Below, in pieces: positions 37,491 through 46,370 of a DNA stretch of 64,000 nucleotides. Location of the stretch: contig NZ_VLXZ01000001.1 of the NCBI RefSeq assembly GCF_007293315.1, positions 558,001 through 622,000 on the forward strand, read 5' to 3'. Origin of the DNA: Alkalicoccobacillus porphyridii. GTDB taxonomy: Bacteria > Bacillota > Bacilli > Bacillales > Bacillaceae_D. Both the position numbers and the translations under genes were made by a program. Each line of letters starts with the position of its first letter. Position 1 is the first letter of the stretch. Below the pieces are notes generated by a model that searched no databases, had not been told where the DNA came from, and saw only the letters and a program-made list of their open reading frames with translations.

Positions 37491-37589
37491 GAATTTAAGC
37501 CGAATTTATCAATTGACATATTGTAAGCGCTCTATGTGTCGAGCTAGGATAAAATAAGACAAACTTTAAATGTCTAAAAGACAGAAAAT

Positions 37590-37614
37590 GCTCCAATTCA
37601 ACTAGAATTGGAGC
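37590..37614. other. Perfect 10-base hairpin
   Basis: GCTCCAATTC / GAATTGGAGC form a perfect stem around AACTA. It lacks a clear T run on either side, so its role (weak terminator or RNA structure) is open. Confidence 0.4.
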
Positions 37615-37654
37615 TAACCATTAAGAAATTGTCAGACCTGCTCATTACCTTCAT

Positions 37655-37698
37655 AAAAAAGAAACGCCGAATGATCATTTTTTGATGAACATTCGGCG
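37655..37698 (-). terminator. Intrinsic terminator between the autolysin region and the EPS control region
   Basis: CGCCGAATG / CATTCGGCG form a nine-base stem with a T-rich run on the minus strand. It should end transcripts coming from the 38-kb side and insulate the EPS promoter region. Confidence 0.7.
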
Positions 37699-37897
37699 TG
37701 AGTTGATCTAGGCATTTTGAAGTTTAATTTAATATCTTTACTTACAGTTAGTTGTACAACGTTTTTAAAGTGAATGCTCATCAGCTAGAGAATCTTTGTT
37801 CTAGATAAAGTAAAGGTATTTTATAATATAGAACTTAGTTAACTGAGCTTCCCTTTAATAACAAGTATTTCCAATAGATTCTCTGCCCCGATTGGTG

Positions 37898-38074
37898 CTA
37901 GTTACCAACGTAATTATGGCTTCTGGCTTCTCCTCGATCTTCTAATACAGCTGCAGACTGATGAACGACAAAGACGTTATCAAAGAGGAAATCATAGGTT
38001 TCGATCTTTGATTGGTCCTTAATGGCTTCCCCAATCTCAACCTCGCCTAACCTGTTAAAGAGTTTTCCATTTAG
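37898..38074 (-). pseudogene. Possible sortase-like gene remnant
   Basis: A 58-codon open stretch without a start codon reads LNGKLFNRLGEVEIGEAIKD and continues through FVVHQSAAVLEDRGEARSHN to a stop. The LFNRLGEVEIGEAI pattern and a hydrophobic strand before VVHQ resemble the middle of sortase-family proteins, but the catalytic cysteine region is absent. An in-frame stop precedes it and no ribosome site is present. The rest of 37700-38341 shows no other gene. This call is weak. Confidence 0.3.
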
Positions 38075-38341
38075 CTACTGAGCCCCGCAATCCACTTCAA
38101 ATTAGATTCTTGTAGTGTTGCTAGTGTTGCATCTCAAATTTCATACTCCATTTCCTATAAACCTTTTAATAGATTCTGCTAGATGAGTTAACATTCAATC
38201 AAACTCACTATTCAGCTACTATATTAGTTTCATTATAAATAATTCAACATAAGAATTGAATTAAACGATACTTTAAATCTAAGACTTTTATACTCATTAA
38301 AATGAAAAAGACAAAGGAACTTACTCCTTTGTCTTCATCTC

Positions 38342-41173
38342 TTATCTATATACCGGTATATCCAAAATCAATGAATAGGAGCCTATTCCTTGATACAGGT
38401 TATACATTGTGTGTACTTGCTTGGATGCCCAGCCAATATCTGTTGCATATTGATGTGTTGGACGACCATTTCTAACCAATGCTTCTGGGTTCCAGCGCAT
38501 TTTGTATAATGTATTTTGTCCTGCTTTAACATAGCTATTACCAATAAATGCTGCCCCACCAACAATTGATTTATATGGAGTTGTCCAGCCTTGGTCATAA
38601 GCATATTGAGATCCACATTCAATTGGGCAATGATCTCTTGCACCAATTCCGTACATGTTGTAAACAGTCACTCCATTTACTTGAACACCACGAGCTAAGG
38701 TTGACGTGCCGTGTCCTGTTTCAAGCAAAGCATGAGACAGAAGATACACATCATTGATTCCATGTGTGCGTCCTGCATCAATGAAGGCTTGTCCTTGTCC
38801 TGCAAGAGTACCTTTTCCACGAAGGAAATTATTTAATGCTGACGCAGTCGCTCCACTTGTCTTAGCTAAATCAAGGAACTGGAACTGCTGAACACGATCA
38901 TTAATAAAGTTATTTGGGTTCATGTTGTAAATAATATCTGACTTATTTGCATCTACCCAGAATAACTGATACCAATCACCCGTTTGACGACGAATAGAAA
39001 GTCTCTGTCCGTTTCTTAACGTATCGACTACTGCATAATTTGTGCCTGGACCACTACGAACATTTAATGAAGTAGCATTGACAAAATAGTTGCTGCCGCT
39101 TCGACGTACATAGTCTTTATGCACATATTGAGTATAACGATCCGTTTGTGCGTTTGCTCCCTGTTGCAAGGTAGCAGCGCGATCAAGAGTAATGTCGTAA
39201 TTCGTGCGAGTAGTCTGATTGGTTGTTACGTGACTTGAATGAATCCAGACCGTACGATTATTTAATGTTCCACGGTACCAAGTATTGTTACCAACTTTTT
39301 CAGTTAAGTGAACTTGGAACGTCTTTCCTCTTTCATTTGAAAGATTATAAACGAGGTCCTTATTTCCACCCCAAGCCTTTGTATAAGCACTTCCAGAACC
39401 ACTTACAATGAAATTCTTACTATTTTTATCTACCACTGTATGAGCATGAGTTGTAAGCTCGGAAGCTCTTGCCCATCCAACAACACCATTCGTTGCACTT
39501 GGGCTTGTGCTAAGGAGATAGTACGTACTGCCGTTATATTGAGCTTCACGCTTAATATAGTAAACAGCATGAGTTAATTGAGATGCATTTAATGTAGCTG
39601 AATCACCTAAGTTACGATATACCTTTGTACTGCTGTATAAGTGACCTAATCTACTTGTTGCTTTCCCAGTCGTTTCTACATGTGAGCTATGAATCCAAAC
39701 TGTGCGATTATTTAATGTTCCACGATACCAAGTATTGTTACCAACCTTCTCAGTTAAATGAACTTGGAACGTCTTGCCCTTTTCATTTGCAAGGTTATAA
39801 ACTAAATCTTTATTCCCGCCCCAGGCTTTAGTGTAGGCACTACCTGAACCTTTAACTTGAAAGCTTTTGCTCTGTTTATCTACTACAGTATGAGCATGAG
39901 TTGTTAATTCTGATGCTCTCGCCCAACCTACTGTACCAGTAGTTGCACTTGGACTTGTACTAAGTAAGTAATATGTGCTGCCATTATATTGTGTCTCTCT
40001 CTTAATATAATAAACGGCATGAGTTAATTGAGATGAATTTAAAGTCTTGTTATCTCCTAAATTAGGATACACTTTCGTACTACTGTACAAATGCCCCAGT
40101 CTGCTGGTAGCTTTACCGACTGACTCAACATGGGAACTATGAATCCAGACTGTACGGTTATTAAGAGTTCCACGATACCAAATGTCATTCCCAACTTTTT
40201 CAGTAAGGTGAACCTGGAACGTTTTACCCTTTTCATTTGCTAGGTTATAAACTATGTCTTTATTTCCACCCCAAGCTTTTGTATAAGCATTGCTTGTACC
40301 CTTTACTTGGAATGTTTTACCTTGTCTATCTACCACTGTATGAGCATAGGTAGTTAGTTGTGAAGCTAACGCCCAACCTACGACACCGTTCGTGGCACTT
40401 GGACTTGTACTAAGTAGGTAATACGTGCTGCCATTATATTGTGCTTCTTGCTTAATATAATAAACGGCATGAGTTAATTGCGAGGCATTAAGAGTATTAG
40501 TGTCTCCTAGATTACGATACACCTTAGTACTACTGTAAAGATGACCCAATCTACTCGTTGACTTAGTCACTGGAGTGCTCTCAGCTTTCATAGAGAACAT
40601 AATCATCGAATCTTCTTCATCTTCCGTTACCGCTTCTTCTGTTCCTTCTTCAGATGCAGACTCTTCTGCTTCCTCTTCAGTCACAGTTTCTTCTGTTCCT
40701 TCGTCAGTTGCAGGCTCTTCTGCTTCCTCTTCAGTCACAGCTTCCTCTGTTCCTTCTTCGGTTGCAGGCTCTTCTGCTTCCTCTTCAGTTACAGCTTCTT
40801 CAGTTCCCTCTTCGGTTGCAGGCTCTTCTGCTTCCTCTTCAGTCACAGCTTCTTCTGTTCCTTCTTCAGTCGCAGGCTCCTCTGACCCCTCTTCCGTTAC
40901 AGCTTCTTGCTCATCTAATGAAAGAAGCGCCAAGCAATCTTCAAAGATTACTTCTTCCTCTTCATTAAGCTGTAATTGATCAGGGTGAAAATCCAATAGA
41001 TCTTCTTCACCTAGCTCTTCTCTATCAAGAAGGTCTACTAAACAAGCATTTACATCCTCAAGCTCGTATGTATCCTCTTCGATTTCGACTTTTTCTGCAG
41101 CGTATGCAGCATATGGCGACAAAAGATTGAACAGAAGAAGCAGAACCACAATAATGCTTACTTTTTTCTTCAT
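38342..41173 (-). CDS. Secreted beta-N-acetylglucosaminidase autolysin with GW-like and SH3 repeats
   Basis: The 943-residue protein has a signal peptide (cleavage after about YAAYAA, residue 26), an extremely Glu-rich region (about 88-190) built of 18-residue repeats, three 150-residue cell-wall binding units of GW/SH3_8 type (residues about 206-655), an SH3b domain (LNVRSGPGTNYAVVDTLRNG, about 685-725) and a C-terminal glucosaminidase domain with the catalytic glutamate in LSHALLETGHGTSTLARG. It should cleave the glycan strand of peptidoglycan at the cell surface, as LytD/Atl-type enzymes do. The acidic region suits an alkaline or saline habitat. AAGGAG precedes the ATG. Confidence 0.92.
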   Translation of the reverse strand: MKKKVSIIVVLLLLFNLLSPYAAYAAEKVEIEEDTYELEDVNACLVDLLDREELGEEDLLDFHPDQLQLNEEEEVIFEDCLALLSLDEQEAVTEEGSEEPATEEGTEEAVTEEEAEEPATEEGTEEAVTEEEAEEPATEEGTEEAVTEEEAEEPATDEGTEETVTEEEAEESASEEGTEEAVTEDEEDSMIMFSMKAESTPVTKSTSRLGHLYSSTKVYRNLGDTNTLNASQLTHAVYYIKQEAQYNGSTYYLLSTSPSATNGVVGWALASQLTTYAHTVVDRQGKTFQVKGTSNAYTKAWGGNKDIVYNLANEKGKTFQVHLTEKVGNDIWYRGTLNNRTVWIHSSHVESVGKATSRLGHLYSSTKVYPNLGDNKTLNSSQLTHAVYYIKRETQYNGSTYYLLSTSPSATTGTVGWARASELTTHAHTVVDKQSKSFQVKGSGSAYTKAWGGNKDLVYNLANEKGKTFQVHLTEKVGNNTWYRGTLNNRTVWIHSSHVETTGKATSRLGHLYSSTKVYRNLGDSATLNASQLTHAVYYIKREAQYNGSTYYLLSTSPSATNGVVGWARASELTTHAHTVVDKNSKNFIVSGSGSAYTKAWGGNKDLVYNLSNERGKTFQVHLTEKVGNNTWYRGTLNNRTVWIHSSHVTTNQTTRTNYDITLDRAATLQQGANAQTDRYTQYVHKDYVRRSGSNYFVNATSLNVRSGPGTNYAVVDTLRNGQRLSIRRQTGDWYQLFWVDANKSDIIYNMNPNNFINDRVQQFQFLDLAKTSGATASALNNFLRGKGTLAGQGQAFIDAGRTHGINDVYLLSHALLETGHGTSTLARGVQVNGVTVYNMYGIGARDHCPIECGSQYAYDQGWTTPYKSIVGGAAFIGNSYVKAGQNTLYKMRWNPEALVRNGRPTHQYATDIGWASKQVHTMYNLYQGIGSYSLILDIPVYR
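39220..40558 (-). repeat. Three tandem 450-bp repeats inside the autolysin gene
   Basis: The units run about 40558-40109, 40108-39659 and 39658-39220. Each encodes 150 residues beginning TSRLGHLYSSTKVY and ending RTVWIHSSHV, with two GW-like halves (GWALASQL-type and VWIHSSHV). High nucleotide similarity makes the region prone to copy-number change by recombination. Confidence 0.85.
40640..40905 (-). repeat. Acidic 54-bp repeats in the autolysin gene
   Basis: About five imperfect copies of an 18-residue unit of the form EEGTEEAVTEEEAEEPAT lie directly tandem. They encode an unstructured, highly negative linker between the signal peptide region and the binding repeats. Confidence 0.8.
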
Positions 41174-41380
41174 ACCAAACTCCTTTTCAAGTATAATAGG
41201 GTAGCAATCATGCTAAACTACCAGTTCGATTATACTACAAAATCTAATATAAACCATCAAATTTTTAAATAAAATTCTATTAATTTCAACATTATCACAC
41301 ATTATTCAAATTTATTAAAACAATTGTCACTTTTTTATATCGGTTATCAAGTAATGTATTTTTACAATTTTTACACATAA

Positions 41381-41411
41381 AAAAAACCCTGAGAATCATT
41401 TCCCAAAGGTT
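41381..41411 (-). terminator. Intrinsic terminator of the lipase-toxin operon
   Basis: On the minus strand AACCTT-T-GGGAA pairs with TTCTC-AGGGTT (G-U pairs and one bulge), followed by eight T. It lies just after the toxin-like gene. Confidence 0.6.
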
Positions 41412-41446
41412 CTGATCAATCTCTATACTTTTCCTAAAAACTTCTC

Positions 41447-43534
41447 TTAAATCACCGTCCCTCTTTGAACCTGTTCATCCAAGACATTCATGTTATCTGT
41501 AAACTTTACTGACTCACTGTGCAGTTTGACTATCGCATTTCCCTGTTGGTCTGTTAGTTGGTAATTTACATCATTAAATAATAGTTTCATATTGGCATTA
41601 AGCGCAGCGGCAGACGTTGTGTACAGCTGAACGTTTAGATAGGAACTATCATTAAAGATGGCTGTGTCGATATAAGGTTTGAACTCGTCAAAAACCGTTG
41701 GCAGACCACTGATCAATCCTGACATGACCGTGCGTAGTCCCCGTACAAAACTTTCCAGATCGTCTAACACATTAATAATAGACTCAACCGGTGTTTTAAC
41801 AAGTACTTCATATAGATTCAATTGATCAATATCTGAAAAAGGTAAAGTTGAGGCGGCCGTTCTAATGCGAGAGGCTATATTTCTTACACTCTCTTTTAAT
41901 AAAAAAATAGCACCTTCTACAGCAAATATTTTAACTAGTATTAATGACAAAGGTTTTGTTAATCTAGCTACGCCAAGAGTTTTTAAGGCTTGAAATTTAA
42001 CGTCTACATGCAGTTGTTTTAAATTAAGTGCATTTTCAAGATATTCCGAATCATTCAGAGAGAAATCAGTTCTCGCAAAGGTATGATTTGAACTACCTAC
42101 CCCTTGCCCACTTATAGTACTTGCAACCGCCTCATCATTATCGGTAAACTGACACCCAACAGTTGATACATTCAGAGCATGTGCACCTAGATGTGCCGTC
42201 ACATGAGCATAATTTTGATTTACAATAACATAATGTTCATATAACTCATCCACAACCGCATCTGAGAAATTTCCTGTAACCGGACTAAAAAGTTCTGTCA
42301 GTGCATTATCCGTTAGGTTTTGAAGTTCTAGTTGGAATTCCCCAGCCTGTTCTAAGGCTTCAAAAATTCTATCACTTATTTCTGTATAACGTTCAAATAA
42401 ATCAATGTTAGGCAAAAATAAATGATCTACTAATTTGGCAGGAGGTGAATTTAAAATTGAGATCAACGTACCAATGGGCCCACCCATTCGACCTGCAATA
42501 TCTAATGCATTTTGAACAGTTGTACTTAAAATCGTATGAGCACCTGATGTCATCGTTAAATGCATTTGTTGAAAGGTCTCCATTCGTTCAAAGAACTGTT
42601 CTTTCAGTTTCCGCTCGCGCTCGGCTCTCGTATCTCGTTCATGTTGAATAATTGCTAAAGCATTCTCCATATATTCATGAGATAGAACAAGTCGTTCTTT
42701 TACATATCCGTTTAACGAACTAGCTAATGTTTCTAAGGACTCCTGATTAATTAATATGCGATCCGTGGAACCACCGTGTAATGGTAGACCTGTCCAAATA
42801 CTTGTGACGATGTGCTCGTGAGCAGCAATATGTATTTGACCATAACCAGGCTCGCCTTTCGTACCAATTTCATAGAATTGACCACCATCAGCACGATTGA
42901 CATACCCAGTGTGGTTACTACCTATCGCATTCAATAAAGGGATTCCGTTATTAATATTATAGACCTGACCTGGTATCTGCTCGGACATACCTATTGAAGA
43001 AAGTCCCTTAGTTAAAGCATCATATTCACTAAAATAATTTGTGATATTATCGTAAACTTTATTCGGGTCCATGACCCCATTAAAAGGAAGGAGAGCGGGA
43101 TTTAAAGTAACAGAGCGAACATCTTCATGTTGGACGGCTACGTTATTAGCAAGTGCTCCCCCTAAGGAATTACCCGCAACTGAATCAACGCCATATTTTT
43201 GATCCATCTCTCTATAATAAGCTTCTGCTGCCTCAAGCTGGGGTACGTCAAGATCACTGACCAGCATCATATCTGTGACAATGTCTGCAGAGGAGAATTC
43301 GCCTGTGCTTGTTTCAGTGGCTGTACCAACATAAACTACAGTAAACTCACCAGTTTCTAAAGATTCAACCGTAAGAGCATCCAGCCCAGTAGGATGATCG
43401 TATATAGTGTTAACTACACGAAACATATTATCATTAGCATTAATTATGGAGTTTATTTGATAATTTCTATAAGCATGATATCCAGCCAATTCTACCAAAT
43501 TTGTGTCAAGAGATTCTTCTACGGGGGGATTCAT
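41447..43534 (-). CDS. Lipase-headed helical protein, TslA-like reverse-domain toxin candidate
   Basis: The protein of about 695 residues has an N-terminal alpha/beta-hydrolase domain (roughly residues 1-240) with the lipase nucleophile elbow in VAGNSLGGALANNV, a conserved Asp (FSEYDALTKG) and a candidate catalytic His (AAHEHIVTS). From about 250 on it is almost entirely helical, with a coiled-coil stretch (IIQHERDTRAERERKLKEQF) and several amphipathic hydrophobic helices. There is no signal peptide. This lipase-first, helical-last layout is that of TslA, a type VII-secreted phospholipase of S. aureus. Three related lipoproteins precede it. I put the start at ATG 43534, seven bases after AGGAG; the adjacent ATG at 43537 is equally in frame. 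Confidence 0.8.
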   Translation of the reverse strand: MNPPVEESLDTNLVELAGYHAYRNYQINSIINANDNMFRVVNTIYDHPTGLDALTVESLETGEFTVVYVGTATETSTGEFSSADIVTDMMLVSDLDVPQLEAAEAYYREMDQKYGVDSVAGNSLGGALANNVAVQHEDVRSVTLNPALLPFNGVMDPNKVYDNITNYFSEYDALTKGLSSIGMSEQIPGQVYNINNGIPLLNAIGSNHTGYVNRADGGQFYEIGTKGEPGYGQIHIAAHEHIVTSIWTGLPLHGGSTDRILINQESLETLASSLNGYVKERLVLSHEYMENALAIIQHERDTRAERERKLKEQFFERMETFQQMHLTMTSGAHTILSTTVQNALDIAGRMGGPIGTLISILNSPPAKLVDHLFLPNIDLFERYTEISDRIFEALEQAGEFQLELQNLTDNALTELFSPVTGNFSDAVVDELYEHYVIVNQNYAHVTAHLGAHALNVSTVGCQFTDNDEAVASTISGQGVGSSNHTFARTDFSLNDSEYLENALNLKQLHVDVKFQALKTLGVARLTKPLSLILVKIFAVEGAIFLLKESVRNIASRIRTAASTLPFSDIDQLNLYEVLVKTPVESIINVLDDLESFVRGLRTVMSGLISGLPTVFDEFKPYIDTAIFNDSSYLNVQLYTTSAAALNANMKLLFNDVNYQLTDQQGNAIVKLHSESVKFTDNMNVLDEQVQRGTVI

Positions 43535-43581
43535 CATATCACTCCTAGACAACTTGAAATATAATATTCAAACCATTATCA

Positions 43582-44559
43582 TTATGGTTTTATAATTTCA
43601 TTGGGGACCGCACGTTCCATAACATTTGTTCTGCTACCTTGTAGATTTCTTGGATCAATATTATTATCGTATAGAAAGATACTATATCGTCCAGGAGGTA
43701 CATTATCTATGGACTCAATATCTTTCTCCAATTTTTCAAATAGCTCCTCATCCACATCTACATTTTCTTGATCCATATGAAGCCTTATCGTGAAAAATAT
43801 ATTCTCTGGATCTAACTCATCCTTAGGATATAATTCTTCCCACTCATCACGACTTCTTTCGGGATTTTCTTTATACTTTTCAACTATTCCATCAAAAGCT
43901 TTCTCAAGTCCTGATAAGTAATAATACTCTGTAGCAAAGCCTGAACCCCCTACATTCTCTATAGCTTCCACTGACATTCCTGTAACCGGATACTCTATGG
44001 CGATATCACTTAAGTAATCATCAATATTTTTCATTTCTTCTTTATAAATCATGGCGTAAACACCTGTTACGATAGCCATTTCCACCTGACCATTTTCAGA
44101 GAAAACTTCTTCTAGTAAAACATTTTCATTTGCTAAGTCAATTGGTACCACTGCGAATGAATAAAAATGGGGCTCCCCGACTGATTCAACAAATACTGTA
44201 GCTGCTTCACGTGCACCAACCACGTTATGGACAATCACTTCTGTCTTGTATTCATCAATAAAAAATTTCTTCACTGCCTCCTCAATCTCAGGCAGGTTTT
44301 CATTCGCTATGGGTTGTGTTAGCTCGCCGCCATCTAACTCATAGCCTTCTCCAGTATATTCTTGAATCGGTATGTAAGGATCAGAATCATTAGCACCTGA
44401 AGGCTGATTGTCCGGTGGATTTTCTCCCTCACCATTAGCTGGCGGATTTTCTTCGTGATCATCTGTTGATGGATTAGTAGTCAAATTAAAACATCCTCCT
44501 AAAAGTAATGTGATAGTTAGTATTGATATTGCTGTAGTTAACCTTCTAAGAATGTTCAT
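43582..44559 (-). CDS. Lipoprotein, DUF1672/TilA-like candidate immunity protein 3
   Basis: The 325-residue protein has a signal peptide with lipobox TLLLGGC (cysteine at about residue 23), a Pro/Asn/Gly/Glu linker and a conserved domain containing TGEGYELDGGELTQPIANEN, VIVHNVVGAREAATVFVESV and a C-terminal PGRYSIFLYDNN segment. Two paralogues follow upstream in the same direction. It is anchored on the outer membrane face, where it could block a phospholipase delivered by a sister cell. The ATG at 44559 follows GAGGAG; longer in-frame starts break the signal peptide. Immunity is an inference from the neighbouring lipase. Confidence 0.82.
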   Translation of the reverse strand: MNILRRLTTAISILTITLLLGGCFNLTTNPSTDDHEENPPANGEGENPPDNQPSGANDSDPYIPIQEYTGEGYELDGGELTQPIANENLPEIEEAVKKFFIDEYKTEVIVHNVVGAREAATVFVESVGEPHFYSFAVVPIDLANENVLLEEVFSENGQVEMAIVTGVYAMIYKEEMKNIDDYLSDIAIEYPVTGMSVEAIENVGGSGFATEYYYLSGLEKAFDGIVEKYKENPERSRDEWEELYPKDELDPENIFFTIRLHMDQENVDVDEELFEKLEKDIESIDNVPPGRYSIFLYDNNIDPRNLQGSRTNVMERAVPNEIIKP

Positions 44560-44684
44560 GGCTCTCCTCGTTTCTTGGATGAAGATTCTGATGTTTCCTC
44601 TATATTCCATCATAATAAGTCGCATTGAGGAAGTATATACAACAAATGTAATATTTACTTACCCATGTTTCTCCAAATGAAACC

Positions 44685-45317
44685 CTAAAAGTAGATTTGT
44701 GAGCCTAAAGACCTCCATACTTTATACACACAGTAACTTAACCATAGGGTACTAAAACCTGTTCCTCTTACATTCTCTAAAGCCTTCTCATTAAAACCTA
44801 CTAAGTTATTTCTTTCCGCAAATTCTTGGATGAATGTATGTAAGTTCGATATTTCTTCCTCATATATTAAGCTGTTAATACCTCCACTTATAGCTTGCTC
44901 TACCTGATCTTCCTCTACCCAAATCTGATCAGCAACTACTTCTTCCTTTGTGATATCCTTAGGTATAATTGCAAAAGTGTTAAAAGAGACTTCTCCTACC
45001 GCTTCAACATAAAGCGTTGCCGCATTATTGGCACCTACAACATTATGTACAATGACATCTGTTTTATATTTATCTTTGAAAAACCTCTTCTCTACCTCCT
45101 CTATTTCTGGCAGATTCTCGTCCGCAATTGGCTGTGTTACCTCCCCACCATCTAACGTATAACCTTCTCCTGAATAATATTGAACAGGTACAAAAGGATC
45201 TAAAGCCTCTGCTCTAGATGGCTGCTTTGTTGATGGATTAGTCAATTGAAAGCAACCTCCTAAAAGGAGTAAAAGCGTTATTAAACAAATGACAATTGCC
45301 CTTTTCCGTATTAGCAT
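44685..45317 (-). CDS. Truncated lipoprotein paralogue (candidate immunity protein 2)
   Basis: The product of 210 residues has a lipobox (LLLLGGCFQL), then the same TGEGYTLDGGEVTQPIADEN and VIVHNVVGANNAATLYVEAV blocks as its neighbours. After NVRGTGFST it diverges to SYCVYKVWRSLGSQIYF and stops, lacking about 100 residues including the conserved GLYSVYIND-like end. I see no continuation in other frames just downstream, so a deletion is more likely than a simple frameshift. It may be a decaying gene. Ribosome site GAGGAG with short spacing. Confidence 0.75.
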   Translation of the reverse strand: MLIRKRAIVICLITLLLLLGGCFQLTNPSTKQPSRAEALDPFVPVQYYSGEGYTLDGGEVTQPIADENLPEIEEVEKRFFKDKYKTDVIVHNVVGANNAATLYVEAVGEVSFNTFAIIPKDITKEEVVADQIWVEEDQVEQAISGGINSLIYEEEISNLHTFIQEFAERNNLVGFNEKALENVRGTGFSTLWLSYCVYKVWRSLGSQIYF

Positions 45318-45354
45318 ATCACTCCTCATTTCTTAGATTAAGAAGGATGGGGTA

Positions 45355-46260
45355 TTACTCTTTTCTAATGTCGTAAGGATGCGCTCGTTTTATTTGATGT
45401 TCATCATTTCCATTAGCTGTGCGCTTGTTTATCTTATTATCATTTATATACACACTATATAATCCAACTGGGAGATCATCACTCTGCTCGATATATGTAA
45501 CGATTGACTCCAAAGCATCTTCATTGGGTTTAGCAGTTTCATCTTCCATAAATAGTTGAATAGTGATTAAAACCCCCTCAGAATTTACTTTATTTTCTTC
45601 TAGGAAGCTTATCCATTCTGATGCTTTAAATGAAGGATTCTCTAGATACTTTTCATTGAGTCCTTCTAAAGCAAAATCTCCCATTGAGGTGTACATAAAT
45701 GATGTGCTATACCCATTTCCTTTCACATTTGCTAAAGCTTCTTCAGTGATGCCTGCAACACCTAACTCAGGGGCTACCTCCTGGATAAAGTCATTCAGCT
45801 CAGTAAATTCTTTGTCATAAGCCATTCCATATATACCCGTCCTTATCGCATTCTCAACTGTATCATTTTGTGAATAAACTTCTTCACTTTGCACCTTAAG
45901 ATGTTCCACATCAATCGGCACCACCGCATACGTATAAAAATGAGGCTCCCCAACCGATTCAACAAACACCGTGGCTGCATTCAATGCTCCAACGACGTTA
46001 TGAACAATAACTTCTGTCTTATATTCCTCTACAAAGAACCTTTTCACCGTTTCTTCGATCTTCTTCAAATTCTCATCCGCAATCGGCTGCGTTTCCTTAC
46101 CACCATCTAACGTATAGCCTTCTCCTGTATAGTCTTGAACACTCACAAATGGATCGAATGTATCCGTACTAGTGGATTGATCCACTGGTGTCTCACTAAT
46201 GCTTTGACATCCTACTAAAACAAGCAAGCTTAATCCAATCAACTGTTTATGTATAGTCAT
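45355..46260 (-). CDS. Lipoprotein, DUF1672/TilA-like candidate immunity protein 1
   Basis: The 301-residue protein has a short signal peptide with lipobox VLVGC (cysteine 18), a Ser/Thr linker, TGEGYTLDGGKETQPIADEN, VIVHNVVGALNAATVFVESV and the C-terminal PVGLYSVYINDNKI. It is the first gene of the four-gene group ending in the lipase-headed protein; gaps are 37, 125 and 47 bases. GAGGAG lies upstream of the ATG. Confidence 0.85.
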   Translation of the reverse strand: MTIHKQLIGLSLLVLVGCQSISETPVDQSTSTDTFDPFVSVQDYTGEGYTLDGGKETQPIADENLKKIEETVKRFFVEEYKTEVIVHNVVGALNAATVFVESVGEPHFYTYAVVPIDVEHLKVQSEEVYSQNDTVENAIRTGIYGMAYDKEFTELNDFIQEVAPELGVAGITEEALANVKGNGYSTSFMYTSMGDFALEGLNEKYLENPSFKASEWISFLEENKVNSEGVLITIQLFMEDETAKPNEDALESIVTYIEQSDDLPVGLYSVYINDNKINKRTANGNDEHQIKRAHPYDIRKE

Positions 46261-46338
46261 ATATCTCCTCTTTTCTCACTATCCGCTGATAATCGATTCC
46301 CTATTTGTTCCATCTTAATCCACCTATTCATAGGAATC

Positions 46339-46370
46339 AAAAAAACACAGCTCCTCCTCAAGAGGCACTG
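46339..46370 (-). terminator. Terminator of the VanZ gene
   Basis: CAGTGCCTC / GAGGAGCTG pair with one mismatch on the minus-strand RNA around a short loop and are followed by a T run; the structure covers the VanZ stop codon. Confidence 0.6.

Noticed and set aside
37501-37560. Plus-strand promoter at TTGACA near 37513
   Set aside because: No -10 box at suitable distance and no plus-strand gene follows.
40575-40979. Plus-strand Ser-rich open frames opposite the autolysin
   Set aside because: They are the antisense reading of the Glu-rich repeats (Glu codons read as Ser/Leu); no ribosome site, and the minus strand encodes a clear secreted enzyme.
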